Positions 1-10,204 of a stretch of DNA of 64,000 nt are shown in pieces. Where the stretch lies: assembly GCA_022354845.1 (NCBI GenBank), contig CP031970.1:1-64000 (forward strand), given 5' to 3'. Numbering within the stretch: position 1 is the stretch's first letter; every line of letters starts with the position of its first letter. The DNA comes from Streptococcus suis. Lineage in GTDB: Bacteria > Bacillota > Bacilli > Lactobacillales > Streptococcaceae. A program made the translations under genes and the position numbers. The notes under the pieces are model-generated. The model did no database searches. It was given only the letters and a program-made list of their open reading frames with translations, and had not been told where the DNA came from.

Positions 1-1365
1 ATGAATCAAGAACAACGTTTTTGGCATCGTTTTTTAGAATTGGTGCAATCAAATTTTAAACCGTCTGTATATGACTTTTACGTTGCTGATGCAAAACTAC
101 TGACTATTCAATATCAGACTGCCAAAATATTTCTGAATCGTGATTTCAAAAAAGAATTTTGGGAAAAGAATTTTGAAGAATTAATGGTAGCTGCAAGTTT
201 TGAAGTATACGGTGAACCTATTACGATTCTGTACCAGTTTACTGAAGAAACTACACAATATACTCCTCAGAGTGGGGCAATACAACCAATAGAAAATAGC
301 ATAGCTGAGGCTGCACCTGCTGAAATTCTTCCTACTGTTCATCCTGATATTAAACCTAAATATACATTTGAAAACTTTGTGCAAGGAGACAATAATCAAT
401 GGGCAAAAGCAGCCGCACTGGCTGTCTCTGACAATCTGGGAGGCTTGTACAATCCATTATTTATTTTTGGAGGCCCAGGACTCGGTAAGACACATATTTT
501 GAATGCAATTGGAAATAAGGTATTAAGTGATAACCCTCACGCGCGAATTAAGTATGTCTCTTCGGAAACCTTTATCAATGACTTTTTAAAACATCTGCAA
601 TTAAACGATATGGATAGTTTTAAGAAGACCTATCGGAATCTAGATTTGCTACTCATTGATGACATTCAATCATTGAAAAATAAAGCCTCTACGCAAGAAG
701 AGTTTTTCAATACATTTAATGCACTCCACACCCAAGATAAACAAATTGTATTGACAAGTGACAGAAACCCTGATTTCTTAGATAACATTGAAGAGCGCTT
801 GGTAACACGTTTTAAATGGGGATTAACAAGTGAAATAACTCCGCCAGATTACGAAACGCGAATTGCGATTCTACGAAATAAATGTGATGAATCGCCCTAT
901 ACATTCACCAATGAGACACTCTCTTATCTAGCAGGACAATTTGATTCCAACGTTCGTGATTTAGAAGGAGCATTGAAAGATATTAATCTTTTGGCCTCCA
1001 TGCGAAATCTTTCTGAAATTACCGTTGAAGTTGCAGCAGAGGCTATTCGTTCTAGAAAACAAACAAGTCCTCAAAACCTAGTCATACCAATTGAAAAAAT
1101 TCAAAATGAGGTAAGCAATTTTTACGGTGTTAGTGTAAAAGAATTGAAGGCCTCTAAACGAGTGCAACATATTGTTCACGCGCGCCAGGTGGCTATGTAT
1201 CTAGCAAGAGAATTGACCGATAACTCTCTTCCAAAAATAGGAAAAGAATTTGGTAATAGAGACCATACAACTGTCATGCATGCCTACAATAAAATAAAAT
1301 CTCTCTTGTTAGATGACGATAATTTAGAAATAGAGATAACTGCTATAAAAAATAAAATCCGCTAA
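1..1365 (+). CDS. dnaA: Chromosomal replication initiator DnaA
   Basis: AAA+ ATPase that binds DnaA boxes and opens the origin. It is 454 residues, normal for the family. An N-terminal helicase-loading domain and a variable linker (about residues 75-115) precede the AAA+ core, with Walker [10 protein letters not shown] at 157-165 and Walker B LLLIDD at 216-221. The C-terminal DNA-binding domain carries the DnaA signature with DHTTV at 421-425. The gene begins at base 1, the usual numbering point for a circular chromosome, so its promoter and any upstream boxes lie outside the window. It is followed by a DnaA-box region and dnaN, the standard bacterial arrangement. Confidence 0.99.
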   Translation: MNQEQRFWHRFLELVQSNFKPSVYDFYVADAKLLTIQYQTAKIFLNRDFKKEFWEKNFEELMVAASFEVYGEPITILYQFTEETTQYTPQSGAIQPIENSIAEAAPAEILPTVHPDIKPKYTFENFVQGDNNQWAKAAALAVSDNLGGLYNPLFIFGGPGLGKTHILNAIGNKVLSDNPHARIKYVSSETFINDFLKHLQLNDMDSFKKTYRNLDLLLIDDIQSLKNKASTQEEFFNTFNALHTQDKQIVLTSDRNPDFLDNIEERLVTRFKWGLTSEITPPDYETRIAILRNKCDESPYTFTNETLSYLAGQFDSNVRDLEGALKDINLLASMRNLSEITVEVAAEAIRSRKQTSPQNLVIPIEKIQNEVSNFYGVSVKELKASKRVQHIVHARQVAMYLARELTDNSLPKIGKEFGNRDHTTVMHAYNKIKSLLLDDDNLEIEITAIKNKIR

Positions 1366-1519
1366 GTTGTGGATAACTTCTATCAAAACCCGCTAAGTTA
1401 TCCACAATTTGTGAACAAGTAGAAATCCTTGATTTATCTATAGTTTTTAAAGTTATCCACACTTTTCACAGAACCTACTATTACTATTAACCTTATAGAT
1501 ACTAAATAAAGGAGAATCC
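1366..1519. other. Part of oriC: DnaA-box region between dnaA and dnaN
   Basis: Three perfect 9-mer DnaA boxes are visible: TTATCCACA at 1398-1406 and 1453-1461, and the inverse TGTGGATAA at 1368-1376. Imperfect versions (around 1408-1416 and 1462-1471) fill the gaps and the surroundings are AT-rich. This is the dnaA-dnaN half of a Firmicute origin. The half upstream of dnaA is outside the window, so the unwinding element cannot be assigned. Confidence 0.9.
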
Positions 1520-2656
1520 ATGATTCAATTTTCAATAAATAAAACTATTTTTTTACAAGCATTGAATGTTACTAAAAGAGCTATTAGTAGTAAGAATGCT
1601 ATTCCAATTCTTTCAACTGTTAAAATTTCAGTAACAAGTGAAGGAATTACTTTAACAGGTTCAAATGGACAAATTTCAATTGAACACTATATTTCAACTC
1701 AGGATGAAAATGCTGGTTTATTAATCTCTTCACCAGGTTCTATTCTTTTAGAAGCTGGATTCTTCATCAATGTTGTTTCTAGCATGCCGGATCTAGTATT
1801 AGATTTCGCTGAGATTGAACAAAAGCAAATTGTTTTAACCAGTGGAAAATCTGAAATCACTTTAAAAGGGAAAGATTCTGAGCAATATCCTCGTTTACAG
1901 GAAGTTCCTACCTCAAAACCTCTGATATTAGAAACAAGTACACTTAGACAAACCATCAATGAAACAGCCTTTGCGGCCTCTACCCAGGAAAGTCGTCCAA
2001 TTTTGACCGGTGTTCACTTTGTTCTGACAGAACATAAGAATCTAAAAACAGTAGCAACAGACTCGCACCGAATGAGTCAACGTAAACTAGAATTAGACAC
2101 ATCAGGAGATGACTTTGATGTTGTAATCCCAAGTCGATCCCTTCGTGAATTTACAGCTGTCTTTACAGATGATATTGAGACAGTAGAAGTATTCTTCTCC
2201 AATAATCAAATTCTATTTAGAAGTGAATCAATTAGCTTCTATACTCGGCTATTAGAAGGAACATATCCAGATACTGATCGTTTGATTCCAGTAGAATATA
2301 AAACAACAGTTGTTTTTAATACTGCTTCCTTACGCCACTCTATGGAACGCGCACGCTTACTGTCAAATGCTACTCAAAATGGTACTGTAAAACTAGAGAT
2401 TACCAATAGCATAGTTTCTGCCCACGTAAATTCGCCAGAAGTTGGACGGGTGAATGAAGAATTAGACACTGTCGAAGTATTAGGTGAGGACTTAGTAATC
2501 AGCTTTAACCCAACTTATTTGATTGAAGCTTTGAAAGCTACAACTAGTGAACAAGTGAAAATTAGCTTCATTTCTTCAGTTCGACCATTTACCTTGGTGC
2601 CAAATAATGATGGTGAAGACTTTATTCAATTGATAACCCCAGTTCGCACAAACTAA
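1520..2656 (+). CDS. dnaN: DNA polymerase III beta subunit (sliding clamp)
   Basis: Ring-shaped processivity clamp that tethers Pol III to DNA and recruits repair proteins. The 378 residues match the family length, with three beta-clamp domains in tandem and the conserved region around RPILTGVHF (about 156-164). The ATG is preceded by AAAGGAGAATCC, a strong ribosome binding site. It lies directly after the oriC box region and ends in its own terminator. Confidence 0.98.
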   Translation: MIQFSINKTIFLQALNVTKRAISSKNAIPILSTVKISVTSEGITLTGSNGQISIEHYISTQDENAGLLISSPGSILLEAGFFINVVSSMPDLVLDFAEIEQKQIVLTSGKSEITLKGKDSEQYPRLQEVPTSKPLILETSTLRQTINETAFAASTQESRPILTGVHFVLTEHKNLKTVATDSHRMSQRKLELDTSGDDFDVVIPSRSLREFTAVFTDDIETVEVFFSNNQILFRSESISFYTRLLEGTYPDTDRLIPVEYKTTVVFNTASLRHSMERARLLSNATQNGTVKLEITNSIVSAHVNSPEVGRVNEELDTVEVLGEDLVISFNPTYLIEALKATTSEQVKISFISSVRPFTLVPNNDGEDFIQLITPVRTN

Positions 2657-2666
2657 TATGAACAAG

Positions 2667-2689
2667 AACGGCCAAATAGGCCGTTTTTA
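2667..2689 (+). terminator. Intrinsic terminator after dnaN
   Basis: Arms AACGGCC (2667-2673) and GGCCGTT (2679-2685) enclose a 5-base loop and run into a T stretch. Confidence 0.85.
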
Positions 2690-2747
2690 TGTTATACTAA
2701 AAAAATAATACTCTGTAATAATGAATGTGACTAGTGATGGGAAATAG

Positions 2748-3629
2748 ATGACTTTATATATCTTAGCAAATCCGAATGCAGGTAGCCATACTACCAATAG
2801 CATCGTATCAAGCATTAAGGATAATTATCCGCAATTTACAATAAAAGAGTTTATGACTGTAGAGCCAGGGGACGAAAAAAATCAAATAGAGGCCATTTTA
2901 AGAGAATTTTCGTACAGAAAAGATCATTTTATCATCATTGGTGGAGATGGTACTTTATCAAAGTCTCTTACTTTTTGGCCTGTAGAATTACCTTTTGCTT
3001 ACTTTCCGACCGGATCTGGGAATGATTTTGCAAAAGCTGTGAATATCAAAAATTTATCTACAGTTATAGACTCAATCCTAGAGGGAAAAAGACAAAGCAT
3101 ATATGTTTTACAGAGTTCTTTTGGAACAGTTGTGAATAGCATGGATATTGGTTTTGCAGCACAAGTAATCAATAGTTCTACAGATTCAGCTTTAAAAAGA
3201 ATGTTAAATAAAATAAAATTAGGCAAATTAACTTACTTATTTTTTGGTATCAAAACCCTATTTTCAAAGCAATCCATTAATATAGAAGTGATTCTTGACG
3301 GAAAATCCTATCCATTAGACAATCTCTTTTTTCTTTCGATAGCCAACAGTAGTTATTTTGGTGGTGGAATTATGATTTGGCCAACAGCAAGTGCTAAAAA
3401 GAAAGAAATTGATCTTGTTTACTTTGAGAATGGTTCGTTTTTTCAACGACTTCAGTCATTGTTATCTATGGTTTTGAAAAAGCATGAATTATCACCAACT
3501 ATTCGTCATCTAACAGGTTTACACGTAGTACTTAAATCAAATGAAAAACTATTATTACAGATGGATGGAGAGATTACTACAGCAAACGAAGTAAGTTTAA
3601 TCTATCAAGAAAGAAGTATGTATCTTTAA
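2748..3629 (+). CDS. Diacylglycerol kinase family lipid kinase
   Basis: Member of the DAGK catalytic family (YegS/BmrU/DgkB group), which phosphorylates diacylglycerol or a related lipid or sphingoid base with ATP. The 293 residues include the nucleotide-binding GGDGT motif near residue 65-69 and the FPTGSGNDFA motif near 86-95. The exact substrate cannot be told from sequence. A TATACT box sits at 2693-2698 just after the dnaN terminator, so the gene probably has its own promoter. The DUF951 gene follows after 9 bases, suggesting co-transcription. Confidence 0.9.
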   Translation: MTLYILANPNAGSHTTNSIVSSIKDNYPQFTIKEFMTVEPGDEKNQIEAILREFSYRKDHFIIIGGDGTLSKSLTFWPVELPFAYFPTGSGNDFAKAVNIKNLSTVIDSILEGKRQSIYVLQSSFGTVVNSMDIGFAAQVINSSTDSALKRMLNKIKLGKLTYLFFGIKTLFSKQSINIEVILDGKSYPLDNLFFLSIANSSYFGGGIMIWPTASAKKKEIDLVYFENGSFFQRLQSLLSMVLKKHELSPTIRHLTGLHVVLKSNEKLLLQMDGEITTANEVSLIYQERSMYL

Positions 3630-3638
3630 GGAGGAAGT

Positions 3639-3842
3639 ATGTATCAATTAGGATCCTTTGTCGAAATGAAAAAGCCTCATGCCTGTGTCATCAAATCGAC
3701 CGGCAAGAAGGCCAATAAGTGGGAAGTAATTCGTCTAGGAGCGGATATTAAAATCCGCTGCAACAACTGTGACCATGTAGTGATGATGAGCCGGCATGAT
3801 TTTGAGAAAAAAATGAAGAAAGTTCTGCCAAGCGAAGGCTAG
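3639..3842 (+). CDS. DUF951 family small protein
   Basis: A 67-residue basic protein of the conserved DUF951 family, found beside ychF or rpsF in many Firmicutes. It contains the invariant-looking IRCNNCDHVVMM stretch, with two cysteines spaced CxxC that could hold a metal, and an SRHDFEKKMKK tail that suggests RNA or DNA contact. Its biochemical role is unknown. AAGGAGGAAGT just upstream is a very strong ribosome binding site. It is probably co-transcribed with the lipid kinase. Confidence 0.9.
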   Translation: MYQLGSFVEMKKPHACVIKSTGKKANKWEVIRLGADIKIRCNNCDHVVMMSRHDFEKKMKKVLPSEG

Positions 3843-3904
3843 TTGACAACTTGCAACCGTTGGTTGCGGGAGTTTCTGAAGTGTTGCTAGTAAACTATTT
3901 ATAC

Positions 3905-3924
3905 CTAAGTTATACTAAACTTAG
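3905..3924 (+). promoter_or_regulatory. Promoter -10 inside an inverted repeat (candidate autoregulatory operator)
   Basis: A perfect dyad CTAAGTT-ATACTA-AACTTAG covers a TATACT -10 box (3911-3916) immediately upstream of the XRE-type regulator. A repressor bound here would block RNA polymerase. Autoregulation is inferred; the dyad and -10 are seen directly. No good -35 is visible. Confidence 0.55.
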
Positions 3925-3941
3925 AAATCAGGAGGAAAAAA

Positions 3942-4289
3942 ATGACTCAATTAGCACAACAAATTCGAACTTTACGCACAGCCAAGAATCTATCCCAAGA
4001 TGGACTGGCAGAGAAACTCTATATTTCCCGTCAGGCTGTTTCCAAGTGGGAAAATGGCGAAGCAACGCCAGATATTGATAAACTAGTCCAGCTGGCAGAA
4101 ATCTTTGGTGTCAGTTTAGATTATCTGGTTTTGGGAAAAGAGCCTGAGAAGGAAATTGTGGTGGAACAAAAAGGAAAAATGAATGCTTGGGAATTCTTAT
4201 CTGAATATTGGTGGGTTGTTATACCAATCATGATTTTTGCATTTGGTTTATTTGCAGGTGCAATGAAAGTTATTCAAATGTTTGGTTAA
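3942..4289 (+). CDS. XRE-family transcriptional regulator with C-terminal membrane segment
   Basis: The 115-residue protein has an N-terminal Cro/C1-type helix-turn-helix (about residues 5-60; AEKLYISRQAVSKWENGEA is the typical recognition region). It ends in one hydrophobic helix (about 90-110), so it is likely membrane-tethered. Such proteins are common in streptococci; targets are unknown. AGGAGGAAAAA precedes the ATG. A dyad over its -10 box suggests self-regulation. It sits between the DUF951 gene and ychF as a single-gene unit with its own terminator. Confidence 0.85.
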   Translation: MTQLAQQIRTLRTAKNLSQDGLAEKLYISRQAVSKWENGEATPDIDKLVQLAEIFGVSLDYLVLGKEPEKEIVVEQKGKMNAWEFLSEYWWVVIPIMIFAFGLFAGAMKVIQMFG

Positions 4290-4296
4290 TTTTTTG

Positions 4297-4324
4297 AATC
4301 CTGTCATTTGGCAGGATTTTTATT
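4297..4324 (+). terminator. Intrinsic terminator after the XRE regulator
   Basis: AATCCTG (4297-4303) pairs with CAGGATT (4312-4318), followed by T-rich sequence. Confidence 0.8.
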
Positions 4325-4377
4325 TACTTTTCTGCTATAATAGTAATGATTGAATTTTTAATTGGAGAGTAATAAAC

Positions 4378-5493
4378 ATGGCTTTAACAGCAGGAATCGT
4401 AGGTTTACCTAACGTAGGTAAATCAACCTTATTTAATGCAATTACAAAGGCAGGAGCGGAAGCAGCAAACTACCCGTTTGCAACAATTGATCCGAACGTT
4501 GGTATGGTGGAAGTACCTGATGAGCGGTTACAAAAATTGACCGAAATCATTACCCCTAAAAAAACAGTGCCAACTACTTTTGAATTTACCGATATTGCTG
4601 GTATCGTCAAAGGTGCTTCAAAAGGTGAAGGGCTTGGAAATAAATTCTTGGCCAATATCCGTGAGGTGGATGCAATCGTTCACGTTGTCCGTGCTTTTGA
4701 TGATGAAAATGTCATGCGTGAACAAGGCCGTGAAGATGCATTTGTGGATCCAATCGCAGATATTGATACCATTAACCTAGAATTGATTTTGGCGGACCTA
4801 GAGAGCATCAACAAGCGTTATGCCCGTGTTGAAAAAATGGCCCGTACTCAAAAAGACAAGGATTCTGTAGCAGAATTTACGGTTCTTGAAAAAATTAAGC
4901 CAGTTTTAGAAGATGGAAAATCTGCCCGTACCGTATCATTTACTGATGAGGAACAAAAGATTGTGAAACAGTTGTTCCTTTTGACTACTAAGCCAGTACT
5001 CTACGTAGCCAATGTTGATGAGGATAAGGTAGCTAATCCAGACTCTATCGCATATGTCCAACAAATTCGTGATTTTGCTGCGACAGAAAATGCAGAAGTG
5101 GTGGTGATTTCTGCGCGTGCAGAAGAAGAAATTTCAGAACTAGATGATGAAGATAAGGGTGAGTTTTTGGAAGCTCTTGGTTTAACAGAATCTGGCGTGG
5201 ACAAATTAACCCGTGCAGCCTACCACTTACTTGGATTAGGTACTTACTTTACAGCAGGAGAGAAGGAAGTACGTGCATGGACTTTCAAACGGGGGATTAA
5301 AGCACCTCAAGCTGCAGGTATTATTCACTCAGACTTTGAAAAAGGCTTTATCAGAGCAGTAACCATGTCCTATGATGATTTAATCAAGTATGGTAGCGAA
5401 AAGGCTGTAAAGGAAGCTGGACGTCTTCGTGAAGAAGGAAAAGAATATGTCGTTCAAGATGGTGACATCATGGAGTTCCGTTTTAATGTCTGA
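4378..5493 (+). CDS. ychF: Redox-regulated ATPase/GTPase YchF (Obg family)
   Basis: Universally conserved Obg-family P-loop NTPase (OLA1/EngD in other naming) that binds ribosomes and prefers ATP. The 371 residues match the family. The G1 loop GLPNVGKST is at 9-17, the G3 region [17 protein letters not shown] follows, and a C-terminal TGS domain ends in [12 protein letters not shown]. The start follows a GGAGAG ribosome binding site. A short open frame overlaps its last codons (see 5486). Confidence 0.97.
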   Translation: MALTAGIVGLPNVGKSTLFNAITKAGAEAANYPFATIDPNVGMVEVPDERLQKLTEIITPKKTVPTTFEFTDIAGIVKGASKGEGLGNKFLANIREVDAIVHVVRAFDDENVMREQGREDAFVDPIADIDTINLELILADLESINKRYARVEKMARTQKDKDSVAEFTVLEKIKPVLEDGKSARTVSFTDEEQKIVKQLFLLTTKPVLYVANVDEDKVANPDSIAYVQQIRDFAATENAEVVVISARAEEEISELDDEDKGEFLEALGLTESGVDKLTRAAYHLLGLGTYFTAGEKEVRAWTFKRGIKAPQAAGIIHSDFEKGFIRAVTMSYDDLIKYGSEKAVKEAGRLREEGKEYVVQDGDIMEFRFNV

Positions 5494-5635
5494 TAGCCAA
5501 CAATTCCCATTCTCTAATGCTGTATTTACAAAGTGCTTAGGTAGAGGAATTGATATAAAAAGAGTTCGTAGAATAATAGGCCTAGTATTCGGTTGGGAAG
5601 TATTTTCCAGCCTTTTGGTATTTCTAATTGTTTAG
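5486..5635 (+). CDS. Possible 49-residue single-span membrane peptide overlapping ychF end
   Basis: An ATG inside the last codons of ychF opens a 49-residue frame. It has a basic middle (KRVRR) and a C-terminal hydrophobic stretch (about residues 30-48, IIGLVFGWEVFSSLLVFLIV). A GGAG lies about 10 bases upstream and the overlap with the ychF stop would allow coupling. I do not recognise it. It could be a real small membrane protein, the remnant of a longer gene, or chance. Confidence 0.35.
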   Translation: MSDSQQFPFSNAVFTKCLGRGIDIKRVRRIIGLVFGWEVFSSLLVFLIV

Positions 5636-6090
5636 TTTGTTTTTAGCACTAGGCATCGAACTATTTGCAGTACTAGAGTACAGCAAAGTGAGTGGGAAAG
5701 AACTTGACCAGGTCAAAAAGAGTACCCCCTCACTTCCAAATATGTAGGTTCGGGTAGGTTCGGGCTTCTATGGTCACCTTCTAATTTTACGGTGACCAGC
5801 TGAAACAGTTTCCCAAACAAGCCTCGCTTTTATTTTTTTAGCTCGGGTTAAAACAGTCACTTCCCTGACTGTTTTAATCCACCCCACTGGACTATTTTGA
5901 CACAAACTTCGTTTGTTTTATTTCCTACCACTAACAATCTCCCAGATTGTTAGAGCAATCAACCACTGCGCTGAGATGTTGACACGAACTCTGAGAAATG
6001 GTCCTGGGCTTGAGTCTAGCCTCATCTGGAAATAAGGAAACGGTTCAATGAAGTAATAAAAGATAAACTAAATGACAATAAGGAGGATAA
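5636..6090. repeat. Gene-free block of closely packed hairpins
   Basis: No convincing gene. The stretch is full of perfect or near-perfect inverted repeats: TTGACC/GGTCAA (5703-5715), TGGTCACC/GGTGACCA (5771-5798), a 15-bp stem with one G-T pair (5845-5880), ACAAAC/GTTTGT (5902-5916) and CTAACAATC/GATTGTTAG (5931-5953). A 10-base unit TAGGTTCGGG occurs twice in tandem (5745-5764). It resembles the short multi-hairpin repeats scattered in streptococcal genomes. An AAGGAGG for pth lies at its end. Confidence 0.6.
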
Positions 6091-6660
6091 ATGACACGAT
6101 TGATTATTGGTCTAGGGAATCCAGGAGACCGTTATTTTGAAACCAAGCATAATGTTGGTTTTATGCTTATTGATAAAATTGCTAAGCGTGAAAATGTAAC
6201 CTTTACCCACGATAAGATTTTTCAAGCTGATATTGCAACAACTTTCATTGATGGAGAAAAAATCTTTTTAGTTAAACCAACTACGTTTATGAATGAGTCA
6301 GGAAAAGCTGTCCATGCTCTGATGACCTACTATGGTTTAGACGAAAAAGATATTTTAGTTGCATACGATGATTTAGATATGGCTGTTGGGAAAATTCGTT
6401 TTCGCCAAAAAGGTTCTGCTGGCGGCCATAATGGAATAAAATCTATCGTTAAATATATTGGAACACAAGAATTCGATCGGATTAAAATTGGAATTGGTCG
6501 CCCTAAAGGGAAGATGAGTGTTGTCAATCATGTCTTATCAGGATTTGATGCAGAGGATCGCATTGAAATTGATTTAGCACTAGATAAACTTGACAGTGCT
6601 ATCAACTTTTATTTAGAAGAAGATGATTTTGAAGCAATTATGAGAAAGTTTAACGGATAA
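6091..6660 (+). CDS. pth: Peptidyl-tRNA hydrolase
   Basis: Cleaves peptidyl-tRNA released by stalled ribosomes so that tRNA can be reused. The 189 residues match the family length. The N-terminal [18 protein letters not shown] carries substrate-binding N10 and catalytic H20; the DDLDMAVG motif holds the partner aspartate. A strong AAGGAGG precedes the ATG. The stop codon overlaps the mfd start by one base, so the two are translationally coupled. Confidence 0.97.
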   Translation: MTRLIIGLGNPGDRYFETKHNVGFMLIDKIAKRENVTFTHDKIFQADIATTFIDGEKIFLVKPTTFMNESGKAVHALMTYYGLDEKDILVAYDDLDMAVGKIRFRQKGSAGGHNGIKSIVKYIGTQEFDRIKIGIGRPKGKMSVVNHVLSGFDAEDRIEIDLALDKLDSAINFYLEEDDFEAIMRKFNG

Positions 6661-9600
6661 TGAATATATTAGATATTCTTCACAAGAATAAGCAACTCAA
6701 CCAATGGCAGTCGGGATTGAATAAATCAACTAGGCAATTGCTGTTAGGGCTTTCTGGAACGAGTAAATCTTTAGTCATGGCTACTGCTTATGATTGTCTA
6801 GCAGAGAAAATAATGATAGTAACTGCTAGTCAGAATGAAGCTGAAAAGCTAGTAGCAGATTTAACAGCGATAATTGGCAGTGAGAATGTTTACAACTTCT
6901 TTACAGACGATAGTCCGATTGCAGAGTTTATATTTGCCTCAAAAGAACGAATTCAGTCAAGAATTGATAGCTTGAATTTTTTGACTGACACCACTCGGTC
7001 AGGAATTATTGTTGTCAGTATGGCAGCTTGTAGGGTTTTATTGCCAAATCCAGTAGCCTATAAAAATGCGAAGATTCAAATTGAAATAGGTCAAGAATTT
7101 GAAGTTGACACTCTTGTAAAGAAACTTGTTAACATTGGTTATAAGAAAGTGTCTCGTGTCTTAACACAGGGAGAATTTAGCCAACGTGGTGATATACTAG
7201 ATATTTTTGATATGCAAGCAGACTCACCATATCGCTTGGAATTTTTTGGAGACGAGATTGATGGTATTCGAATTTTTGATGTGGATAGTCAAAAATCTTT
7301 AGAAAATCTAGATAAAGTCATCATTGCTCCTGCTTCAGATATCCTTTTGTCTTCGGAAGATTATAAGCGAGCGAGACAAAAAATTCAAATAGCCATTGAA
7401 CATTCAAGCATAGAAGATCAGCAGTCTTATTTACGCGAAGTATTAGCAGATATGCAAGCGGAGTATAGACATCCAGACTTGCGTAAATTCTTGTCTTTTT
7501 TATATGAAAATTCATGGACCTTATTGGACTATTTACCTAAGAGTTCGCCTCTATTTTTAGATGATTTTCATAAAATTGCTGACAAACAAGCACAGTTTGA
7601 AAAAGAGGTTGCTGAATTATTGACAGATGATTTACAAAATAGTAAATCCGTGTCAAGTCTTCAGTATTTCGCATCAACGTATTCAGAATTAAGAAAATAT
7701 AAACCTGCTACCTTCTTTTCGAGTTTTCAGAAGGGGTTGGGAAATTTAAAATTCGATGCACTTTATCAATTTACACAATACCCTATGCAAGAATTCTTCC
7801 ACCAAATTCCACTTTTAAAGGAAGAATTGACTCGGTATGCTAAGTCAAAGAATACGGTCATTATTCAAGCAAGTTCTGAATCAAGTTTACATACTTTACA
7901 AAAAGCTTTACAAGAGTATAATATCCAACTACCATCTTATCCATCAGATAAGTTGGTAGAAGGTCAACAACAAGTTACTATTGGCCAATTTACAGCTGGG
8001 TTTCATCTGATGGATGAAAAGCTCGTTTTGATTACTGAAAAAGAGATTTTTAATAAAAAAATTAAGCGTAAGGTTCGAAAAACGAATATTTCTAATGCTG
8101 AGCGCATAAAGGACTATAGTGAGCTAGCTGTTGGTGACTATGTAGTTCACCATGTTCACGGTATTGGTCAGTATTTAGGAATTGAAACCATCGAAATTTC
8201 AGGAATTCATCGTGATTATCTGACTGTCCAATATCAAAATGCAGATCGAATTTCCATTCCAGTCGAACAAATAGATCTTCTCTCCAAATACTTAGCATCT
8301 GATGGAAAAGCTCCAAAAGTTAATAAATTAAATGATGGTCGTTTCCAGCGAACAAAACAAAAAGTTCAAAAACAAGTAGAAGATATAGCAGATGATTTAA
8401 TTAAACTATATGCTGAGCGTAGCCAACTAAAAGGCTTTGCCTTTTCACCAGATGATGAGAATCAGGCTGAGTTTGACAACTACTTTACACATGTGGAAAC
8501 CGACGACCAACTTCGTTCCATTGATGAAATTAAGAAGGACATGGAAAAAGACTCTCCAATGGATCGTTTATTAGTAGGAGATGTTGGTTTTGGTAAAACA
8601 GAAGTAGCTATGCGCGCCGCCTTTAAAGCTGTCAATGATGGCAAACAGGTTGCTATTCTTGTACCAACCACTGTTCTGGCCCAACAACATTATGCGACTT
8701 TCCAAGAACGGTTTGCAGAATTTCCTGTAAATGTGGATGTTATGAGTCGTTTTAAAACAAAGGCAGAGCAGGAAAAAACACTTGAGAAGTTGAAAAAAGG
8801 ACAAATTGATATCCTGATTGGGACCCATCGTCTTTTATCAAAAGATGTTATTTTTGCAGATTTAGGTTTACTGGTCATTGATGAAGAGCAACGGTTCGGT
8901 GTTAAACATAAAGAACGGTTGAAAGAATTGAAAAAGAAAATTGATGTCTTAACATTGACTGCTACCCCAATTCCTCGTACTCTACAAATGTCTATGCTAG
9001 GGATAAGAGACTTATCGGTAATTGAGACTCCACCGACCAATCGGTATCCTGTTCAGACATATGTGATGGAAACAAATCCATCTGTAATTCGAGATGCAGT
9101 TCTACGAGAAATTGATCGTGGAGGTCAGGTTTACTATCTTTACAATAAAGTTGACACCATTGAACAGAAAGTATCTGAATTAAAAGAATTAGTTCCAGAA
9201 GCTACTATAGGATATGTTCATGGTCAAATGTCAGAGATCCAATTAGAAAATACTCTCTATGCCTTTGTAGAGGGTGAGTATGATATTATAGTGACCACAA
9301 CAATCATCGAAACAGGTGTTGATATTCCAAATGCTAACACACTGTTTATTGAGAATGCAGATCACATGGGACTGTCAACTCTTTATCAACTTAGAGGACG
9401 TGTTGGCCGTTCCAGTCGGATTGCCTATGCCTATCTCATGTACCGTCCAGACAAGTCCTTGACAGAAGTAGCTGAAAAACGTTTGGAGGCAATCAAGGGC
9501 TTTACAGAACTAGGATCAGGTTTCAAGATTGCTATGCAGGATTTGTCTATTCGTGGTGCAGGTAATATTTTAGGTGCTGCCCAGTCAGGATTTATTGATT

Positions 9601-10154
9601 CTGTAGGCTATGAACTATATTCACAATTGCTAGAACAGGCTATTTTAGAAAGACAAGGCAAGGCGGCTCAGCGTCAGAAAAGCAACTCTGAGATCAACCT
9701 ACAGATTGATGCTTATCTACCAAGTGACTACATTGCTGACCAACGGCAAAAAATCGAAATTTACAAACGCATCAAGAGCATTGACAGTCGTGTAAACTAT
9801 CAAGAATTACAAGAAGAATTGATAGACCGTTTTGGTGAATATCCAGATGTTGTTGCATACTTACTTGAAATTGGACTTCTTAAATCTTACCTGGACCAGG
9901 TCTTTTGTTGTACGGTTTTAAAACGACAACATCAGGTGATTATCACATTTGAACCGATGGCAGGTCAAATTTTTCTAACGCAAGATTATTTCGAAGCACT
10001 TTCTTCCACTAATTTAAAAGCTCAGATAACAGAAAATAGAGGAAAGTTGGCAATTATTTTTAATGTTCAACAGAAAAAAGAATATGAGATTTTAGGAGAA
10101 ATGATTTGTTTTGCTGAAAAGTTGCAAGAAATAAAGGCTAGAAAGGCAGAATAA
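6660..10154 (+). CDS. mfd: Transcription-repair coupling factor Mfd
   Basis: ATP-driven DNA translocase that removes RNA polymerase stalled at lesions and recruits UvrA. The 1164 residues contain, in order, a degenerate UvrB-like N-terminus, an RNA-polymerase-interaction domain (about 475-570, starting near YSELAVGDYVVHHVHGIGQY), and the RecG-like helicase with Walker A GDVGFGKT (640-647) and DEEQ box (741-744). The TRG motif region and the C-terminal domain follow. It starts on the last base of the pth stop codon. Also known as trcF. Confidence 0.98.
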   Translation: MNILDILHKNKQLNQWQSGLNKSTRQLLLGLSGTSKSLVMATAYDCLAEKIMIVTASQNEAEKLVADLTAIIGSENVYNFFTDDSPIAEFIFASKERIQSRIDSLNFLTDTTRSGIIVVSMAACRVLLPNPVAYKNAKIQIEIGQEFEVDTLVKKLVNIGYKKVSRVLTQGEFSQRGDILDIFDMQADSPYRLEFFGDEIDGIRIFDVDSQKSLENLDKVIIAPASDILLSSEDYKRARQKIQIAIEHSSIEDQQSYLREVLADMQAEYRHPDLRKFLSFLYENSWTLLDYLPKSSPLFLDDFHKIADKQAQFEKEVAELLTDDLQNSKSVSSLQYFASTYSELRKYKPATFFSSFQKGLGNLKFDALYQFTQYPMQEFFHQIPLLKEELTRYAKSKNTVIIQASSESSLHTLQKALQEYNIQLPSYPSDKLVEGQQQVTIGQFTAGFHLMDEKLVLITEKEIFNKKIKRKVRKTNISNAERIKDYSELAVGDYVVHHVHGIGQYLGIETIEISGIHRDYLTVQYQNADRISIPVEQIDLLSKYLASDGKAPKVNKLNDGRFQRTKQKVQKQVEDIADDLIKLYAERSQLKGFAFSPDDENQAEFDNYFTHVETDDQLRSIDEIKKDMEKDSPMDRLLVGDVGFGKTEVAMRAAFKAVNDGKQVAILVPTTVLAQQHYATFQERFAEFPVNVDVMSRFKTKAEQEKTLEKLKKGQIDILIGTHRLLSKDVIFADLGLLVIDEEQRFGVKHKERLKELKKKIDVLTLTATPIPRTLQMSMLGIRDLSVIETPPTNRYPVQTYVMETNPSVIRDAVLREIDRGGQVYYLYNKVDTIEQKVSELKELVPEATIGYVHGQMSEIQLENTLYAFVEGEYDIIVTTTIIETGVDIPNANTLFIENADHMGLSTLYQLRGRVGRSSRIAYAYLMYRPDKSLTEVAEKRLEAIKGFTELGSGFKIAMQDLSIRGAGNILGAAQSGFIDSVGYELYSQLLEQAILERQGKAAQRQKSNSEINLQIDAYLPSDYIADQRQKIEIYKRIKSIDSRVNYQELQEELIDRFGEYPDVVAYLLEIGLLKSYLDQVFCCTVLKRQHQVIITFEPMAGQIFLTQDYFEALSSTNLKAQITENRGKLAIIFNVQQKKEYEILGEMICFAEKLQEIKARKAE

Positions 10155-10204
10155 ATTTCTCAATTGAACGAAAAAATGGTAGAATATTTACTTGAGGTAA
10201 AGGT

